In this document: positions 26,886 through 34,698 of the stretch, one piece after another | Numbering within the stretch: position 1 is the first letter of the stretch | Layout: the number at the start of each line of letters is the position of its first letter | NCBI GenBank assembly: GCA_046092445.1 | Contig: JBJTDR010000119.1 | Location: 1 to 34,698 of the forward strand | DNA from: CAIUPE01 sp046092445 | GTDB lineage: Bacteria; Pseudomonadota; Alphaproteobacteria; Rhizobiales; Beijerinckiaceae | DNA: 34,698 nt | Reading direction: 5' to 3' | The notes under the pieces: generated by a model | The model's database searches: none | What the model saw: only the letters and a program-made list of their open reading frames with translations | What the model was told of the DNA's origin: nothing | Program-made: the position numbers and the translations under genes

Positions 26886-26985
26886 TAACAGTAACGGGCA
26901 CGGAGATGACGGAATGATGCCGAGACACGCCGGGAAATTTGTCTATTGACGATAATCATTGCCATTGACATGAGACGCTGACTCT

Positions 26986-26998
26986 ATCGACTGTCGAT
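26986..26998. promoter_or_regulatory. Palindrome upstream of the sox operon (possible operator)
   Basis: ATCGAC-T-GTCGAT is a perfect 6-1-6 inverted repeat, 56 bp before the soxB start. Palindromes of this size are common operators for dimeric regulators. No regulator gene is adjacent, so the binding protein is unknown. Confidence 0.35.
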
Positions 26999-27013
26999 TT
27001 CTGCAACCCGAGA

Positions 27014-27032
27014 TATGGCCATGCTGGCCATA
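27014..27032. promoter_or_regulatory. Perfect 8-3-8 inverted repeat just upstream of soxB
   Basis: TATGGCCA-TGC-TGGCCATA ends 22 bases before the soxB GTG and 9 bases before its AGGAG ribosome binding site (27042-27046). It could be a dimer-binding operator overlapping the transcription start or a leader hairpin next to the ribosome binding site. No T-run follows, so it is not a rho-independent terminator. Confidence 0.5.
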
Positions 27033-27054
27033 CCGCTGATCAGGAGAGCGGCCC

Positions 27055-28305
27055 GTGCGCTTTTCAATCTTCAATCTGGCCCGCCAGGCGCTATCGGCTC
27101 ATCGCAACTGGCCGGAGCAATGGCGCTCGCCCGAACCTAAAGCTGTCTATGACGCGATCATTATCGGCGCGGGCGGGCACGGGCTCGGCACCGCTTATTA
27201 CCTCGCCAAGGAACACGGCATGCGCAATATCGCGGTGCTGGAAAGAGGCTGGCTTGGCGGCGGCAATACGGGGCGCAATACAACGATCATCCGGTCGAAT
27301 TATCTGTGGGAAGAGAGCCAGGGGCTTTACGAACACGCGGTGAAGCTCTGGGAAAATCTGTCGCAGGAGCTGAATTATAACGTCATGTATTCGGCGCGCG
27401 GCGTGATGATGCTGGCGCATACGATCCATGACATTCAGGTGTTCAAGCGCCATGTGCACGCAAACCGTTTGCAGGGCATCGACAATGAATGGCTGACGCC
27501 GGAACAGGCGAAGGAATTCTGCCCGATCCTGAATATCGCGCCCAATATGAGGTATCCTATTCTGGGCGCGGCGTTGCAACGGCGCGGCGGCGTGGCGCGG
27601 CATGACGCGGTGGCGTGGGGCTATGCGCGGGCGGCGAGCGCGATGGGTGTCGATATCATCCAGAATTGCGAAGTGACAGGCATTCGCCGCGATGCGAACG
27701 GTGCGGTGAGCGGCGTGGAGACAACGCGCGGGCTGATCGGGACGAAGAAAATCGGCGTTGTGGCGGCAGGACATACGAGTGTCGTGATGGGCATGGCGGA
27801 TGTGCGCATGCCGCTCGAAAGCTTCCCGCTTCAGGCGCTGGTGTCGGAACCGGTCAAGCCAATCATGCCGTGCGTGGTGATGTCGAACACGATCCACGCC
27901 TATATGTCGCAATCCGACAAGGGCGAATTGGTGATTGGCGCGGGGACGGACGCTTACACCTCTTATAGCCAGACGGGCGGGCTGCATATTACGACGCATA
28001 CGCTCGACGCGATTTGCGAGCTCTTCCCGAATGTCCGGCGGCTGAGAATGCTCCGGAACTGGGGCGGGATTGTCGATGTGACGCCAGACCGTTCGCCCAT
28101 TATCGGCAAAACGCCGGTGAAGGGGCTTTATGTCAATTGCGGTTGGGGAACGGGCGGGTTCAAGGCCACGCCCGGCTCGGCCAATGTTTTCGCGCATACG
28201 ATCGCAAAAGACGAACCGCACCCGATCAACGCCGCCTTCACGCTCGACCGCTTCCGCACGGGGCGGTTGATCGATGAAGCCGCCGCCGCAGCCGTTGCGC
28301 ATTGA
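27055..28305 (+). CDS. soxB: Sarcosine oxidase beta subunit
   Basis: The 416-residue subunit of heterotetrameric sarcosine oxidase holds non-covalent FAD and covalent FMN and oxidises N-methylglycine to glycine, with O2 as acceptor and the methyl group passed to tetrahydrofolate or released as formaldehyde. The dinucleotide motif IIIGAGGHGLGTAYYL is at 35-50. The Gly-Gly-x-x-x-His motif GGVARHDAVAWGYARAA has His183, the likely covalent FMN site. GWGTGGFKATPGS near the C-terminus is also typical. Start is GTG with AGGAG 8 bases upstream. It is the first gene of soxBDAG, preceded by two palindromes. Confidence 0.97.
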   Translation: MRFSIFNLARQALSAHRNWPEQWRSPEPKAVYDAIIIGAGGHGLGTAYYLAKEHGMRNIAVLERGWLGGGNTGRNTTIIRSNYLWEESQGLYEHAVKLWENLSQELNYNVMYSARGVMMLAHTIHDIQVFKRHVHANRLQGIDNEWLTPEQAKEFCPILNIAPNMRYPILGAALQRRGGVARHDAVAWGYARAASAMGVDIIQNCEVTGIRRDANGAVSGVETTRGLIGTKKIGVVAAGHTSVVMGMADVRMPLESFPLQALVSEPVKPIMPCVVMSNTIHAYMSQSDKGELVIGAGTDAYTSYSQTGGLHITTHTLDAICELFPNVRRLRMLRNWGGIVDVTPDRSPIIGKTPVKGLYVNCGWGTGGFKATPGSANVFAHTIAKDEPHPINAAFTLDRFRTGRLIDEAAAAAVAH

Positions 28306-28316
28306 GGGAGCTGACC

Positions 28317-28619
28317 ATGCTTTTAATCCCCTGCCCCCATTGCGGCCCGCGCCCTGAAATCGAGTTCCGCTATGCCGGTGAAGCGCATGTGGCGCGCGCG
28401 GCTGATCCGGGTGCGGTGAATGACCAGGACTGGGCGGAATATCTCTATTTCCGCTCGAACCCGAAGGGCATCCACTTCGAGCGCTGGCGGCATGTTTCCG
28501 GCTGTGCGCGGTTTTTCAACTGCGTGCGCGATACGGTGAGCGACAAGATCCTGACAACCTATCCGGCGGGCGAGAAAAAGCCTGACTTGGGCACTCTGAT
28601 GAAGGAGGCAGGCCGATGA
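28317..28619 (+). CDS. soxD: Sarcosine oxidase delta subunit
   Basis: The 100-residue zinc-binding subunit has Cys6, Cys9, His59 and Cys63 at exactly the positions known as zinc ligands in heterotetrameric sarcosine oxidase (CPHCG and RHVSGC). This agreement fixes the start at ATG 28317, which has a GGGAG ribosome binding site; an in-frame TTG at 28302 is rejected. It is 11 bp after soxB and overlaps soxA by 4 bases (ATGA). Confidence 0.97.
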   Translation: MLLIPCPHCGPRPEIEFRYAGEAHVARAADPGAVNDQDWAEYLYFRSNPKGIHFERWRHVSGCARFFNCVRDTVSDKILTTYPAGEKKPDLGTLMKEAGR

Positions 28620-31612
28620 GCCTCTCGCTTCGCACCGCAAAGAGCGGCCGGATCAACCGGAAAAGGCCGCTGAGTTTCCGCTTTGACGGGCAGCTTTATC
28701 GCGCCTTCGAGGGTGATACACTCGCCTCGGGCCTGCTCGCCAATGGCGTTCATCTGATGGGACGCTCGTTCAAATATCACCGCCCGCGCGGGCCGATCTC
28801 GGCGGGGTCGGAAGAGCCGAACGCGCTGGTCGGCGTTGATCGCGGAAACGGACGCTATACGCCTAATCTGAGGGCCACGCAGGTTGAATTGCATGACGGG
28901 CTGATCGCGGAGAGCCAGAACAGGTGGCCGTCTCTGGCGTATGATGTCGGCGAGATCAATAATCTGTTGTCGCCGCTGTTTGTGGCGGGCTTTTACTACA
29001 AGACCTTCATGCTGCCGAAGCAGGCATGGAAAAACCTCTATGAGCCGGTGATACGCAGGGCAGCGGGGCTTGGCAAGGCGGCGACTGCTGCCGATCCCGA
29101 CCATTATGCGAGCCGGTTCGCGCATTGCGATGTGATGGTGATCGGTGCCGGGCCTGCGGGGCTTGCGGCGGCCTTGGCAGCAGCCGAAAGCGGCGCGCGC
29201 GTGATTTTGTGCGACGAGCAGAACGAATTCGGTGGCTCCTTGCTTGCAGAGCTTCATGCCACGATTGACGGCGTGCCGGCGCAGACATGGCTTGAACAGA
29301 CGCTTGCGGCGCTTGTGGCAAAATCCGACACGGTGACACTTCTGCCGCGGACGCAGTGCTTCGGCTATTTCGCGCAGAATTTTCTGGGCCTCGCCGAACG
29401 CGTGACGGACCATCTCGCGCAACCCGACCCCCGTTTGCCGCGCGAGCGGCTGTGGCAGGTTCGGACCCGGGAAGTGGTGATCGCGACGGGTGCGCATGAG
29501 CGGCCACTCGTATTCCCCGATAATGACAGACCCGGCATCATGCTGGCGGATGCGGCGCGGATTTTTGCGAACCGCTATGGCGTGCGCGCCGGCGGGCGGG
29601 CGGTGATCGCCACCGCGCATGACAGCGCCTACCAAGCCGCGATTGATCTGAAGGCGGCGGGTGTGACGATTGCGATGATTGCCGACCTGCGCAAAGAGGC
29701 GAACGGCCCGTTGCCGATGGCGGCGCGGGCGGCGGGTATCCATGTCGAGACGGGAACCGCGATTACGGGATCAAAGGGGCGGCTGCGCGTGAAGGCGGCA
29801 TTGGTCGGCAAGATCGGGACCGATGGCGAGGAAAGCGTGCCGTGTGATCTGATTTTGATGTGCGGCGGGTGGACGCCTTCGGTGCATCTGTTCTCGCAAT
29901 CACGCGGGAAACTCGTGTTTGACGAGGCGAAGCAGGTGTTTGTGCCGGGGCGTTCGGCGCAACGGGAACGCTCGGTGGGGGCGTGCAAAGGGTCGGAAAC
30001 GCTGATCGAGGCGTTGAACGAAGGCTTTGCAGCCGGATATGATGCTGCGGAGAAAGCCGGTTTTGCCAAGGGCAAGGCGCGGAAGGCGAAAGTCAGCGGC
30101 GTGATCGCAGCGCATGGCGGCTTTCTCGGCGCGGTGCCGCATGGCCATGATGTCAACCGCGTGAAGGCGTTTGTCGATTTCCAGAATGATGTGACGGCGA
30201 AGGATATCAAGCTCGCGACCCGCGAGGGGATGCATTCGATCGAGCATGTGAAGCGCTACACGACGACCGGCATGGCGACCGACCAAGGCAAGACATCGAA
30301 CATGAATGCGCTGGCGATTGCGGCGGAAGCGCTCGGCAAGGCCATTCCCGCTGTCGGGCTGACGACGTTCAGGCAACCCTATACACCGATCACGTTCGGG
30401 ACGATGGCGGGGCATTCGCGGGGGGATCTGTTCGACCCTGTGCGCAGAACGCCGATGCATGGCTGGGCGAAGGCGCAGGGTGCCAAATTCGAAGATGTCG
30501 GCCTGTGGAAGCGGGCGCATTATTTCCCCAAGGCGGGCGAGGATCTGCATGCCGCTGTGGCGCGGGAATGCAAAACCGTGCGCGAGACGGCCGGTCTGTT
30601 CGATGCGTCGACTCTCGGCAAGATCGAGGTGGTAGGTCCGGATGCGGCGGAATTCATGAACCGGCTCTATACCAATCCGTGGAGCAAGCTCGAGGTGGGG
30701 CGGTGCCGGTATGGCTTGATGCTGAACGAGGCCGGGTTCGTGATGGATGACGGCGTTGTCGGCAGGATCTCGGCGAACAGGTTCCATGTGACGACGACGA
30801 CGGGCGGCGCGGCGCGGGTGCTGAACCATATGGAAGATTATCTCCAGACCGAATTCCCCGAGCTCAAAGTGGCGCTGACATCGACCACCGAGCAATGGGC
30901 GGTGATTGCGGTGCAGGGGCCGAAGGCACGCGCCATTATCGCGCCTTTGGTCGAGGGCATTGATCTGGCCAATGAGGCCATGCCGCATATGAGCGTGCGT
31001 GAGGGCAAAATTTGCGGCGTGCCGACGCGCCTGTTCCGGATGAGCTTTACCGGCGAACTCGGCTTCGAGGTGAATGTGCCGGCCGATTACGGGCAAGCGA
31101 TCTGGGAAGCGATCTGGGCGGAGGGCGAGAAGCGTGGCACGGTGGCTTACGGCACCGAGGCGATGCATGTGCTGCGCGCGGAAAAGGGCTATATTATTGT
31201 CGGGCAGGAGACGGACGGCACGGTGACGCCGCATGATCTGGGGCTCGACTGGGCGATTGGCAAGGCCAAGCCGGATTTTGTCGGCAAGCGCTCGCTGACG
31301 CGGGTTGATCTCGTCAAGCCGGACCGGCAGCAGCTTGTGGGATTGTTGACGGTCGATTCACAAATCGTGCTCGAAGAGGGCGCGCAGGTGACGCTGGCGG
31401 CCAATCCGCCGCCGGGCACATCCGCGCTCGGGCATGTGACATCGGCCTATCATAGTGCGACGCTCGGCCATTCGATTGCGCTGGCACTGGTGGCGGGCGG
31501 ACGGGCGCGGATCGGCGAGGTTCTGCATGTGCCGATGCCGAACGGGGCGATTGCGGTGCGGGTTTGTGAGCCGATCTTCTACGACAAGGACGGGAGCCGA
31601 TTGAATGTCTGA
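28616..31612 (+). CDS. soxA: Sarcosine oxidase alpha subunit
   Basis: The 998-residue multidomain subunit has an N-terminal ferredoxin-like domain (about 15-100), a nucleotide-binding Rossmann fold with VIGAGPAGLAAALAAAESGARV (GAGPAG at 177-182) that binds NAD+, and a C-terminal aminomethyltransferase (GcvT-like) region starting at about 605 (DPVRRTPMHGW) that binds tetrahydrofolate and makes 5,10-methylene-THF. Length is standard (about 965-1005). It overlaps soxD by 4 bases at its start and soxG by 8 bases at its end, so all are translationally coupled. Confidence 0.97.
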   Translation: MSLSLRTAKSGRINRKRPLSFRFDGQLYRAFEGDTLASGLLANGVHLMGRSFKYHRPRGPISAGSEEPNALVGVDRGNGRYTPNLRATQVELHDGLIAESQNRWPSLAYDVGEINNLLSPLFVAGFYYKTFMLPKQAWKNLYEPVIRRAAGLGKAATAADPDHYASRFAHCDVMVIGAGPAGLAAALAAAESGARVILCDEQNEFGGSLLAELHATIDGVPAQTWLEQTLAALVAKSDTVTLLPRTQCFGYFAQNFLGLAERVTDHLAQPDPRLPRERLWQVRTREVVIATGAHERPLVFPDNDRPGIMLADAARIFANRYGVRAGGRAVIATAHDSAYQAAIDLKAAGVTIAMIADLRKEANGPLPMAARAAGIHVETGTAITGSKGRLRVKAALVGKIGTDGEESVPCDLILMCGGWTPSVHLFSQSRGKLVFDEAKQVFVPGRSAQRERSVGACKGSETLIEALNEGFAAGYDAAEKAGFAKGKARKAKVSGVIAAHGGFLGAVPHGHDVNRVKAFVDFQNDVTAKDIKLATREGMHSIEHVKRYTTTGMATDQGKTSNMNALAIAAEALGKAIPAVGLTTFRQPYTPITFGTMAGHSRGDLFDPVRRTPMHGWAKAQGAKFEDVGLWKRAHYFPKAGEDLHAAVARECKTVRETAGLFDASTLGKIEVVGPDAAEFMNRLYTNPWSKLEVGRCRYGLMLNEAGFVMDDGVVGRISANRFHVTTTTGGAARVLNHMEDYLQTEFPELKVALTSTTEQWAVIAVQGPKARAIIAPLVEGIDLANEAMPHMSVREGKICGVPTRLFRMSFTGELGFEVNVPADYGQAIWEAIWAEGEKRGTVAYGTEAMHVLRAEKGYIIVGQETDGTVTPHDLGLDWAIGKAKPDFVGKRSLTRVDLVKPDRQQLVGLLTVDSQIVLEEGAQVTLAANPPPGTSALGHVTSAYHSATLGHSIALALVAGGRARIGEVLHVPMPNGAIAVRVCEPIFYDKDGSRLNV

Positions 31613-32168
31613 CAGCATGGCGATACGCCGCTCGGTTTTTGACGGCATGACCCCGATCAGGGTCGAGGGAAAAGTGACCGTGATCTCCCTGCCCTTTGCG
31701 GCGCGGTTTGTGTTTCGCGGCGATGCAAGGGCGGCAGCTGCGTGCGGCAAGGCGTTCGGTGTGACGCTGCCGAAAACCTTGTTGCAGGCGGCGAGCGAAG
31801 ACGGGCGTTCCGCGCTCTCGCTCGGGCCGGACGAGTGGTTGCTGATCGCGCCCGACGGCGAGGAGGCAGGTATTGCCGCCAAGATCGAGAAGGCGCTTGC
31901 GAGGATTCCGCATGCGCTCGTCGATGTGAGCCATCGCAATGCGGCGTTTACGGTGACGGGCGCGCAGGCCGAGACCTTGCTTGCGAGCGGCTGCCCGCTT
32001 GACCTGCACGAGACGACGTTTCCCGTCGGCATGGCGACGCGGACGCTGTTTGCGAAGGCCGATGTGATCCTGTGGCGGACCGGCACGAATGCCTTCCGCG
32101 TGGAGCTCTGGCGCTCCTTCGTGCCCTTCGTCCGGGGCATTCTGGCAGAGGCCAGCCGCGAGCTTTAG
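31605..32168 (+). CDS. soxG: Sarcosine oxidase gamma subunit
   Basis: The 187-residue subunit belongs to the SoxG family, distantly related to GcvT and YgfZ. Visible features are LSLGPDEWLLIAP (about 66-78), VDVSHRNAAFTVTGAQAE (about 106-123), the GCPLDL segment and the C-terminal RTGTNAFRVELWRSFVPFV. It completes the heterotetramer and is the last gene of the operon. It ends 40 bp before the convergent RTX gene; the gap has no clear terminator hairpin. Confidence 0.93.
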   Translation: MSDSMAIRRSVFDGMTPIRVEGKVTVISLPFAARFVFRGDARAAAACGKAFGVTLPKTLLQAASEDGRSALSLGPDEWLLIAPDGEEAGIAAKIEKALARIPHALVDVSHRNAAFTVTGAQAETLLASGCPLDLHETTFPVGMATRTLFAKADVILWRTGTNAFRVELWRSFVPFVRGILAEASREL

Positions 32169-32208
32169 ATACTGAGCCGTTCGTTCCGTCTTGCCGTCCC
32201 GCATCGCT

Positions 32209-34698
32209 TTAATTGTTGTGAACCAGCACCTGCGCGAGTTGGGTTGTGTAGGTATTGTCCGTGTAGAATGTGTGGGTCGTATCCGATCCGGCCGTTGACG
32301 ATGTGTAGACGCCGCTGAAGGTCAGGGTATCCCCCGCATTCTGGTATATTTCGAGATTGTTGGAGGTTCCCTGCGCCTGGCCGGTGAGGTTGGCGATACT
32401 GGCGGCGTCGAAGGTGGCCGTGACATTCGTGCCGATTGCGGTGAAATCCAGCACTTCGACATTGGTGATGATGTTCGAGAAGTTCGCCGATGAAAGGGTC
32501 ATGTCGCCGCCATTATTGACGAAGCCGACAGTATCCGTGCCCGCCCCGCCATCAATACTGCCCGAACCGAGGAAGGTGGAGTCGATGATCATGCTGTCAT
32601 TGCCGTCTCCGCCCCAGAGCGTGTCGCCCGCATTACCCGTCAACGTGTCATTGCCAGTATCGCCGGAGAGTGAATCATTGCCGGTGCCGCCATCGAGGCA
32701 GTCATTTCCCGCCCCGCCCGAGAAGACATTATTGATGCCGAGATTGCTGCCGAGAACGGTATCATTCCCCGCGCCGCCGATGACGTTCTCGATATTCGCA
32801 ACCGTATCGGTCTCGCCGGCACCGACGCTTACCGTCGCGGCAGTCGACCCGTTCAACGTGACGTTGATATCTGTACCGGAGAGGCGTGTCGAATAATCAA
32901 TCGTATCATTCTCTGCGCCGCCATCAAGCGTGTCATTGCCGGTGCCGCCCGACAACGTGTCGCTTCCTGAGCCACCCGTGATCGAGTCATTGCCTTGCGC
33001 GCCGAGAAGCGCGTCATTATCTATGCCGCCATCCAGCGTGTCATTTCCCGCACCGCCATCGAGCGTGTCATTACCGGTGCCGCCATTGAGGGAGTCTGTG
33101 CCGGTGCCGCCGGTGATGACATTGTCCGAAGCATTGCCTGTGCCGGTAAAATTGCCGGTGCCGCTATAGGTCAGGTTTTCGAGATTGGCGGAGAGTGTGT
33201 AGCTTGTGGACGTCGCGATGACGGAATCCGTGCCTTCATTGGCATTTTCCGTGATGACATCGGTTGTGCTGTCAACATAGTAAAGATCATTTCCGGCACC
33301 GCCGACCATTGAGTCATTGCCTGCACCGCCAAAGAGCGAGTCATCGCCCCCGCCGCCCGCCAGCGTATCATTACCCGTGCCGCCATCCAGCGTGTCATTT
33401 CCCGCGCCGCCATCCAGCGTGTCAGTGCCTGCGCCACCATCGAGCGTGTCATTGCCAGCGCCGCCGGCGAGGGAGTTGGCCAGTCCGTCACCCGAGATCG
33501 TGTCGTCAAAGCCGGTACCGGTGATGTTCTCGATATTGACAAGACTTTCGAGCGCATAGGTTGGCGTCCATGCCGCAAGGCCGAGCGTGGCCGTAACCGG
33601 CGTACTGCCGTTGAGCGCGACACTCAGACCGATGAGGGTGCCGAGGTCATTCGCGGCGAGGTTTGGATTTTGGTAGGCACCGTTGGTATAGTTCGAGAAA
33701 TCGGCGGTGTCATTGCCGAGGCCGCCATCGAGCGTATCATTGCCGAGGCCGCCGTTGAGCGTATCGTTTCCGGTTCCGCCGTCGAGCGAATCATTGCCTG
33801 CGCCGCCGGAGAGGAGATTGTCAGCCGCGTCGCCGGTGAGCGTGTCGGACCATCTGGTGCCGATGATGCCTTCAATGTTGACGAGCGTATCGGTTTCCGC
33901 GCTGCCATTGGCCGTGAGCGTGACGGAGACGGTGCCGGTGCTGTTCAGCGTGAGATTGAGACCAGCGCCTGCATCGGTGACATAGGAATAATCGACGACG
34001 TCAAGGCCTGCGAGGCCGTCGATGGAATCATTGCCCGCGCGTCCCATGAAATAGTTGGCGACCGAGTCGCCGGTGAATGTGTCATCCCCCGCGCCGCCCA
34101 TGATTCCTGCAATGCCGCTGAGCGTATCGACATCATTCGCAGACAGCGTGAAGACGGTCGTTACGCTGCTGTTGAGCGTGAGGCTGATGCCACTGCTGAT
34201 AGAGCCGTAATCGACCGCATCGATGCCGCCCCCGCCGGTGATGCTGTCATTGCCCGCGCCGCCAATGAGCGTGTCATTGCCGGTACCGCCGGTGAGCGTG
34301 TCGGCGAGGCCGGATCCGATGAGGACGACACCGGTGGAAAGTGCCGTGCCGGAAGAATTCGTGTTCCGGATCGTCCAGCCCAGGCCTGTGGTGATGGCCG
34401 AGAGGTCTGCGTTCAGCCCGTTGGCATTGATAAAGGCCGTGCCGGCATTGGTGCTGGCCGCCGTCGCCGTCCAGTTGCGGTCGAGCGTGGCATTGGCGGT
34501 TGCACCAAAGCCGACTTGCAATACATCCTGTGCGACATAACCGCCTTGCAGCACCGTATAATCATAGCGCCCGCGACCGAGATCGCTGATCGTGTCGGTA
34601 CCCGCGTTGACGATGAAGAGATCCGCGCCGCCGCCGCCTGTCAGCGTATCATTGCCCGCGCCGCCATCGAGCGTGTCATCGCCGCCGCCATAGGGGAG
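32209..34698 (-). CDS. RTX calcium-binding repeat protein (C-terminal part, truncated by window edge)
   Basis: The frame is open from the TAA at 32209-32211 to the right edge, giving at least 829 residues; the N-terminus is outside the window. The ATG at 34554 is internal, since upstream codons also encode RTX repeats. The protein is made of GGxGxDxLx nonapeptide arrays alternating with modules of about 80-100 residues of the type VDY...LTLNS...VTLTANG...DTLVNIEGIIGT, then a final non-repeat segment (ITNVEVLDFTAIGTN to LVHNN) with the features of a type I secretion signal: acidic-polar, with no Cys and few charged residues at the end. Calcium binding after export would drive folding. It is likely secreted as an adhesin or surface-layer-like protein; no enzymatic domain is seen. 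One Cys (in GNDCLDGG) is unusual for this class. The exporter at 4873-8680 is a candidate, though 24 kb away. Confidence 0.9.
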   Translation of the reverse strand, partial: LPYGGGDDTLDGGAGNDTLTGGGGADLFIVNAGTDTISDLGRGRYDYTVLQGGYVAQDVLQVGFGATANATLDRNWTATAASTNAGTAFINANGLNADLSAITTGLGWTIRNTNSSGTALSTGVVLIGSGLADTLTGGTGNDTLIGGAGNDSITGGGGIDAVDYGSISSGISLTLNSSVTTVFTLSANDVDTLSGIAGIMGGAGDDTFTGDSVANYFMGRAGNDSIDGLAGLDVVDYSYVTDAGAGLNLTLNSTGTVSVTLTANGSAETDTLVNIEGIIGTRWSDTLTGDAADNLLSGGAGNDSLDGGTGNDTLNGGLGNDTLDGGLGNDTADFSNYTNGAYQNPNLAANDLGTLIGLSVALNGSTPVTATLGLAAWTPTYALESLVNIENITGTGFDDTISGDGLANSLAGGAGNDTLDGGAGTDTLDGGAGNDTLDGGTGNDTLAGGGGDDSLFGGAGNDSMVGGAGNDLYYVDSTTDVITENANEGTDSVIATSTSYTLSANLENLTYSGTGNFTGTGNASDNVITGGTGTDSLNGGTGNDTLDGGAGNDTLDGGIDNDALLGAQGNDSITGGSGSDTLSGGTGNDTLDGGAENDTIDYSTRLSGTDINVTLNGSTAATVSVGAGETDTVANIENVIGGAGNDTVLGSNLGINNVFSGGAGNDCLDGGTGNDSLSGDTGNDTLTGNAGDTLWGGDGNDSMIIDSTFLGSGSIDGGAGTDTVGFVNNGGDMTLSSANFSNIITNVEVLDFTAIGTNVTATFDAASIANLTGQAQGTSNNLEIYQNAGDTLTFSGVYTSSTAGSDTTHTFYTDNTYTTQLAQVLVHNN
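33290..33475 (-). repeat. RTX nonapeptide repeat array
   Basis: The densest block of about 27-base repeats in the RTX gene, coding for successive GGAGNDTLD-type nonapeptides (residues such as SLAGGAGNDTLDGGAGTDTL). Similar shorter arrays lie at about 33015-33110, 33705-33840, 34225-34320 and 34635-34698. Near-identical DNA repeats make this gene prone to recombination and assembly error. Confidence 0.85.

Noticed and set aside
29900..31234. Long minus-strand frame opposite soxA
   Set aside because: Same antisense artefact; soxA is intact and the translation is His/Arg-rich with no recognisable domain.
33290..33475. CRISPR array
   Set aside because: The regular repeats are coding, about 27 bases without unique spacers, and translate to RTX nonapeptides.
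34554..34556. Start codon of the RTX gene
   Set aside because: The frame continues to the right edge with further RTX nonapeptides (GGGDDTLDGGAGNDTL), so this ATG is internal.

Overview
The window reads as chromosomal DNA of a GC-rich alphaproteobacterium, most likely in the Hyphomicrobiales (Rhizobiales). The signs are the atpHAGDC arrangement without F0 genes directly after priA, an Ala/Lys/Pro-rich N-terminal extension on AtpD, the xerC | priA head-to-head pair, the phaR | phaAB divergent pair, a soxBDAG sarcosine oxidase operon and an alphaproteobacterial-type L32. I cannot name the genus. No tRNA, rRNA, CRISPR array, insertion sequence or prophage gene was seen. LAYOUT. 1-1557: the tail of a short-chain dehydrogenase carrying an in-frame amber codon, then a HisD-family dehydrogenase whose start region is a 4 x 15-bp tandem repeat and whose zinc-ligand positions differ from true histidinol dehydrogenase. 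1591-8680: the most distinctive locus. It encodes a small PilZ-like protein, a TolQ/MotA-type channel protein with a long cytoplasmic tail, a MotB/OmpA-like partner, a type I secretion ABC exporter and a HlyD-type adaptor. Two very AT-rich intergenic islands (about 18% and 21% G+C) precede its transcription units. 8677-12410: a DMT permease, phaB, phaA and divergent phaR (polyhydroxybutyrate metabolism). 12472-13026: a small orphan ORF behind a CtrA-like/GANTC region, then rpmF. 13232-18317: ispA and a DUF1345 membrane protein on +; xerC, an EtfB-type lysine methyltransferase, zur and ispG on -. 18392-25859: priA and the F1 ATP synthase operon. 25932-32168: a DUF1624 membrane protein and soxBDAG. 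32209 to the right edge: the C-terminal part of an RTX protein with calcium-binding repeats, truncated by the window. HOW IT FITS TOGETHER. Most of the window is housekeeping (ATP synthase, isoprenoid synthesis, replication restart, recombination, zinc control) plus PHB storage and methylated-amine catabolism. The candidate system is the type I secretion locus encoded with a proton-motive-force motor pair. It resembles in principle Salmonella SPI-4, where SiiA/SiiB (MotAB/TolQR relatives) serve the SiiCDF exporter of the giant adhesin SiiE, and its tail-bearing stator resembles ZorA of Zorya defence, but no Zorya effectors are present. The RTX protein about 24 kb away is a plausible, unproven substrate.
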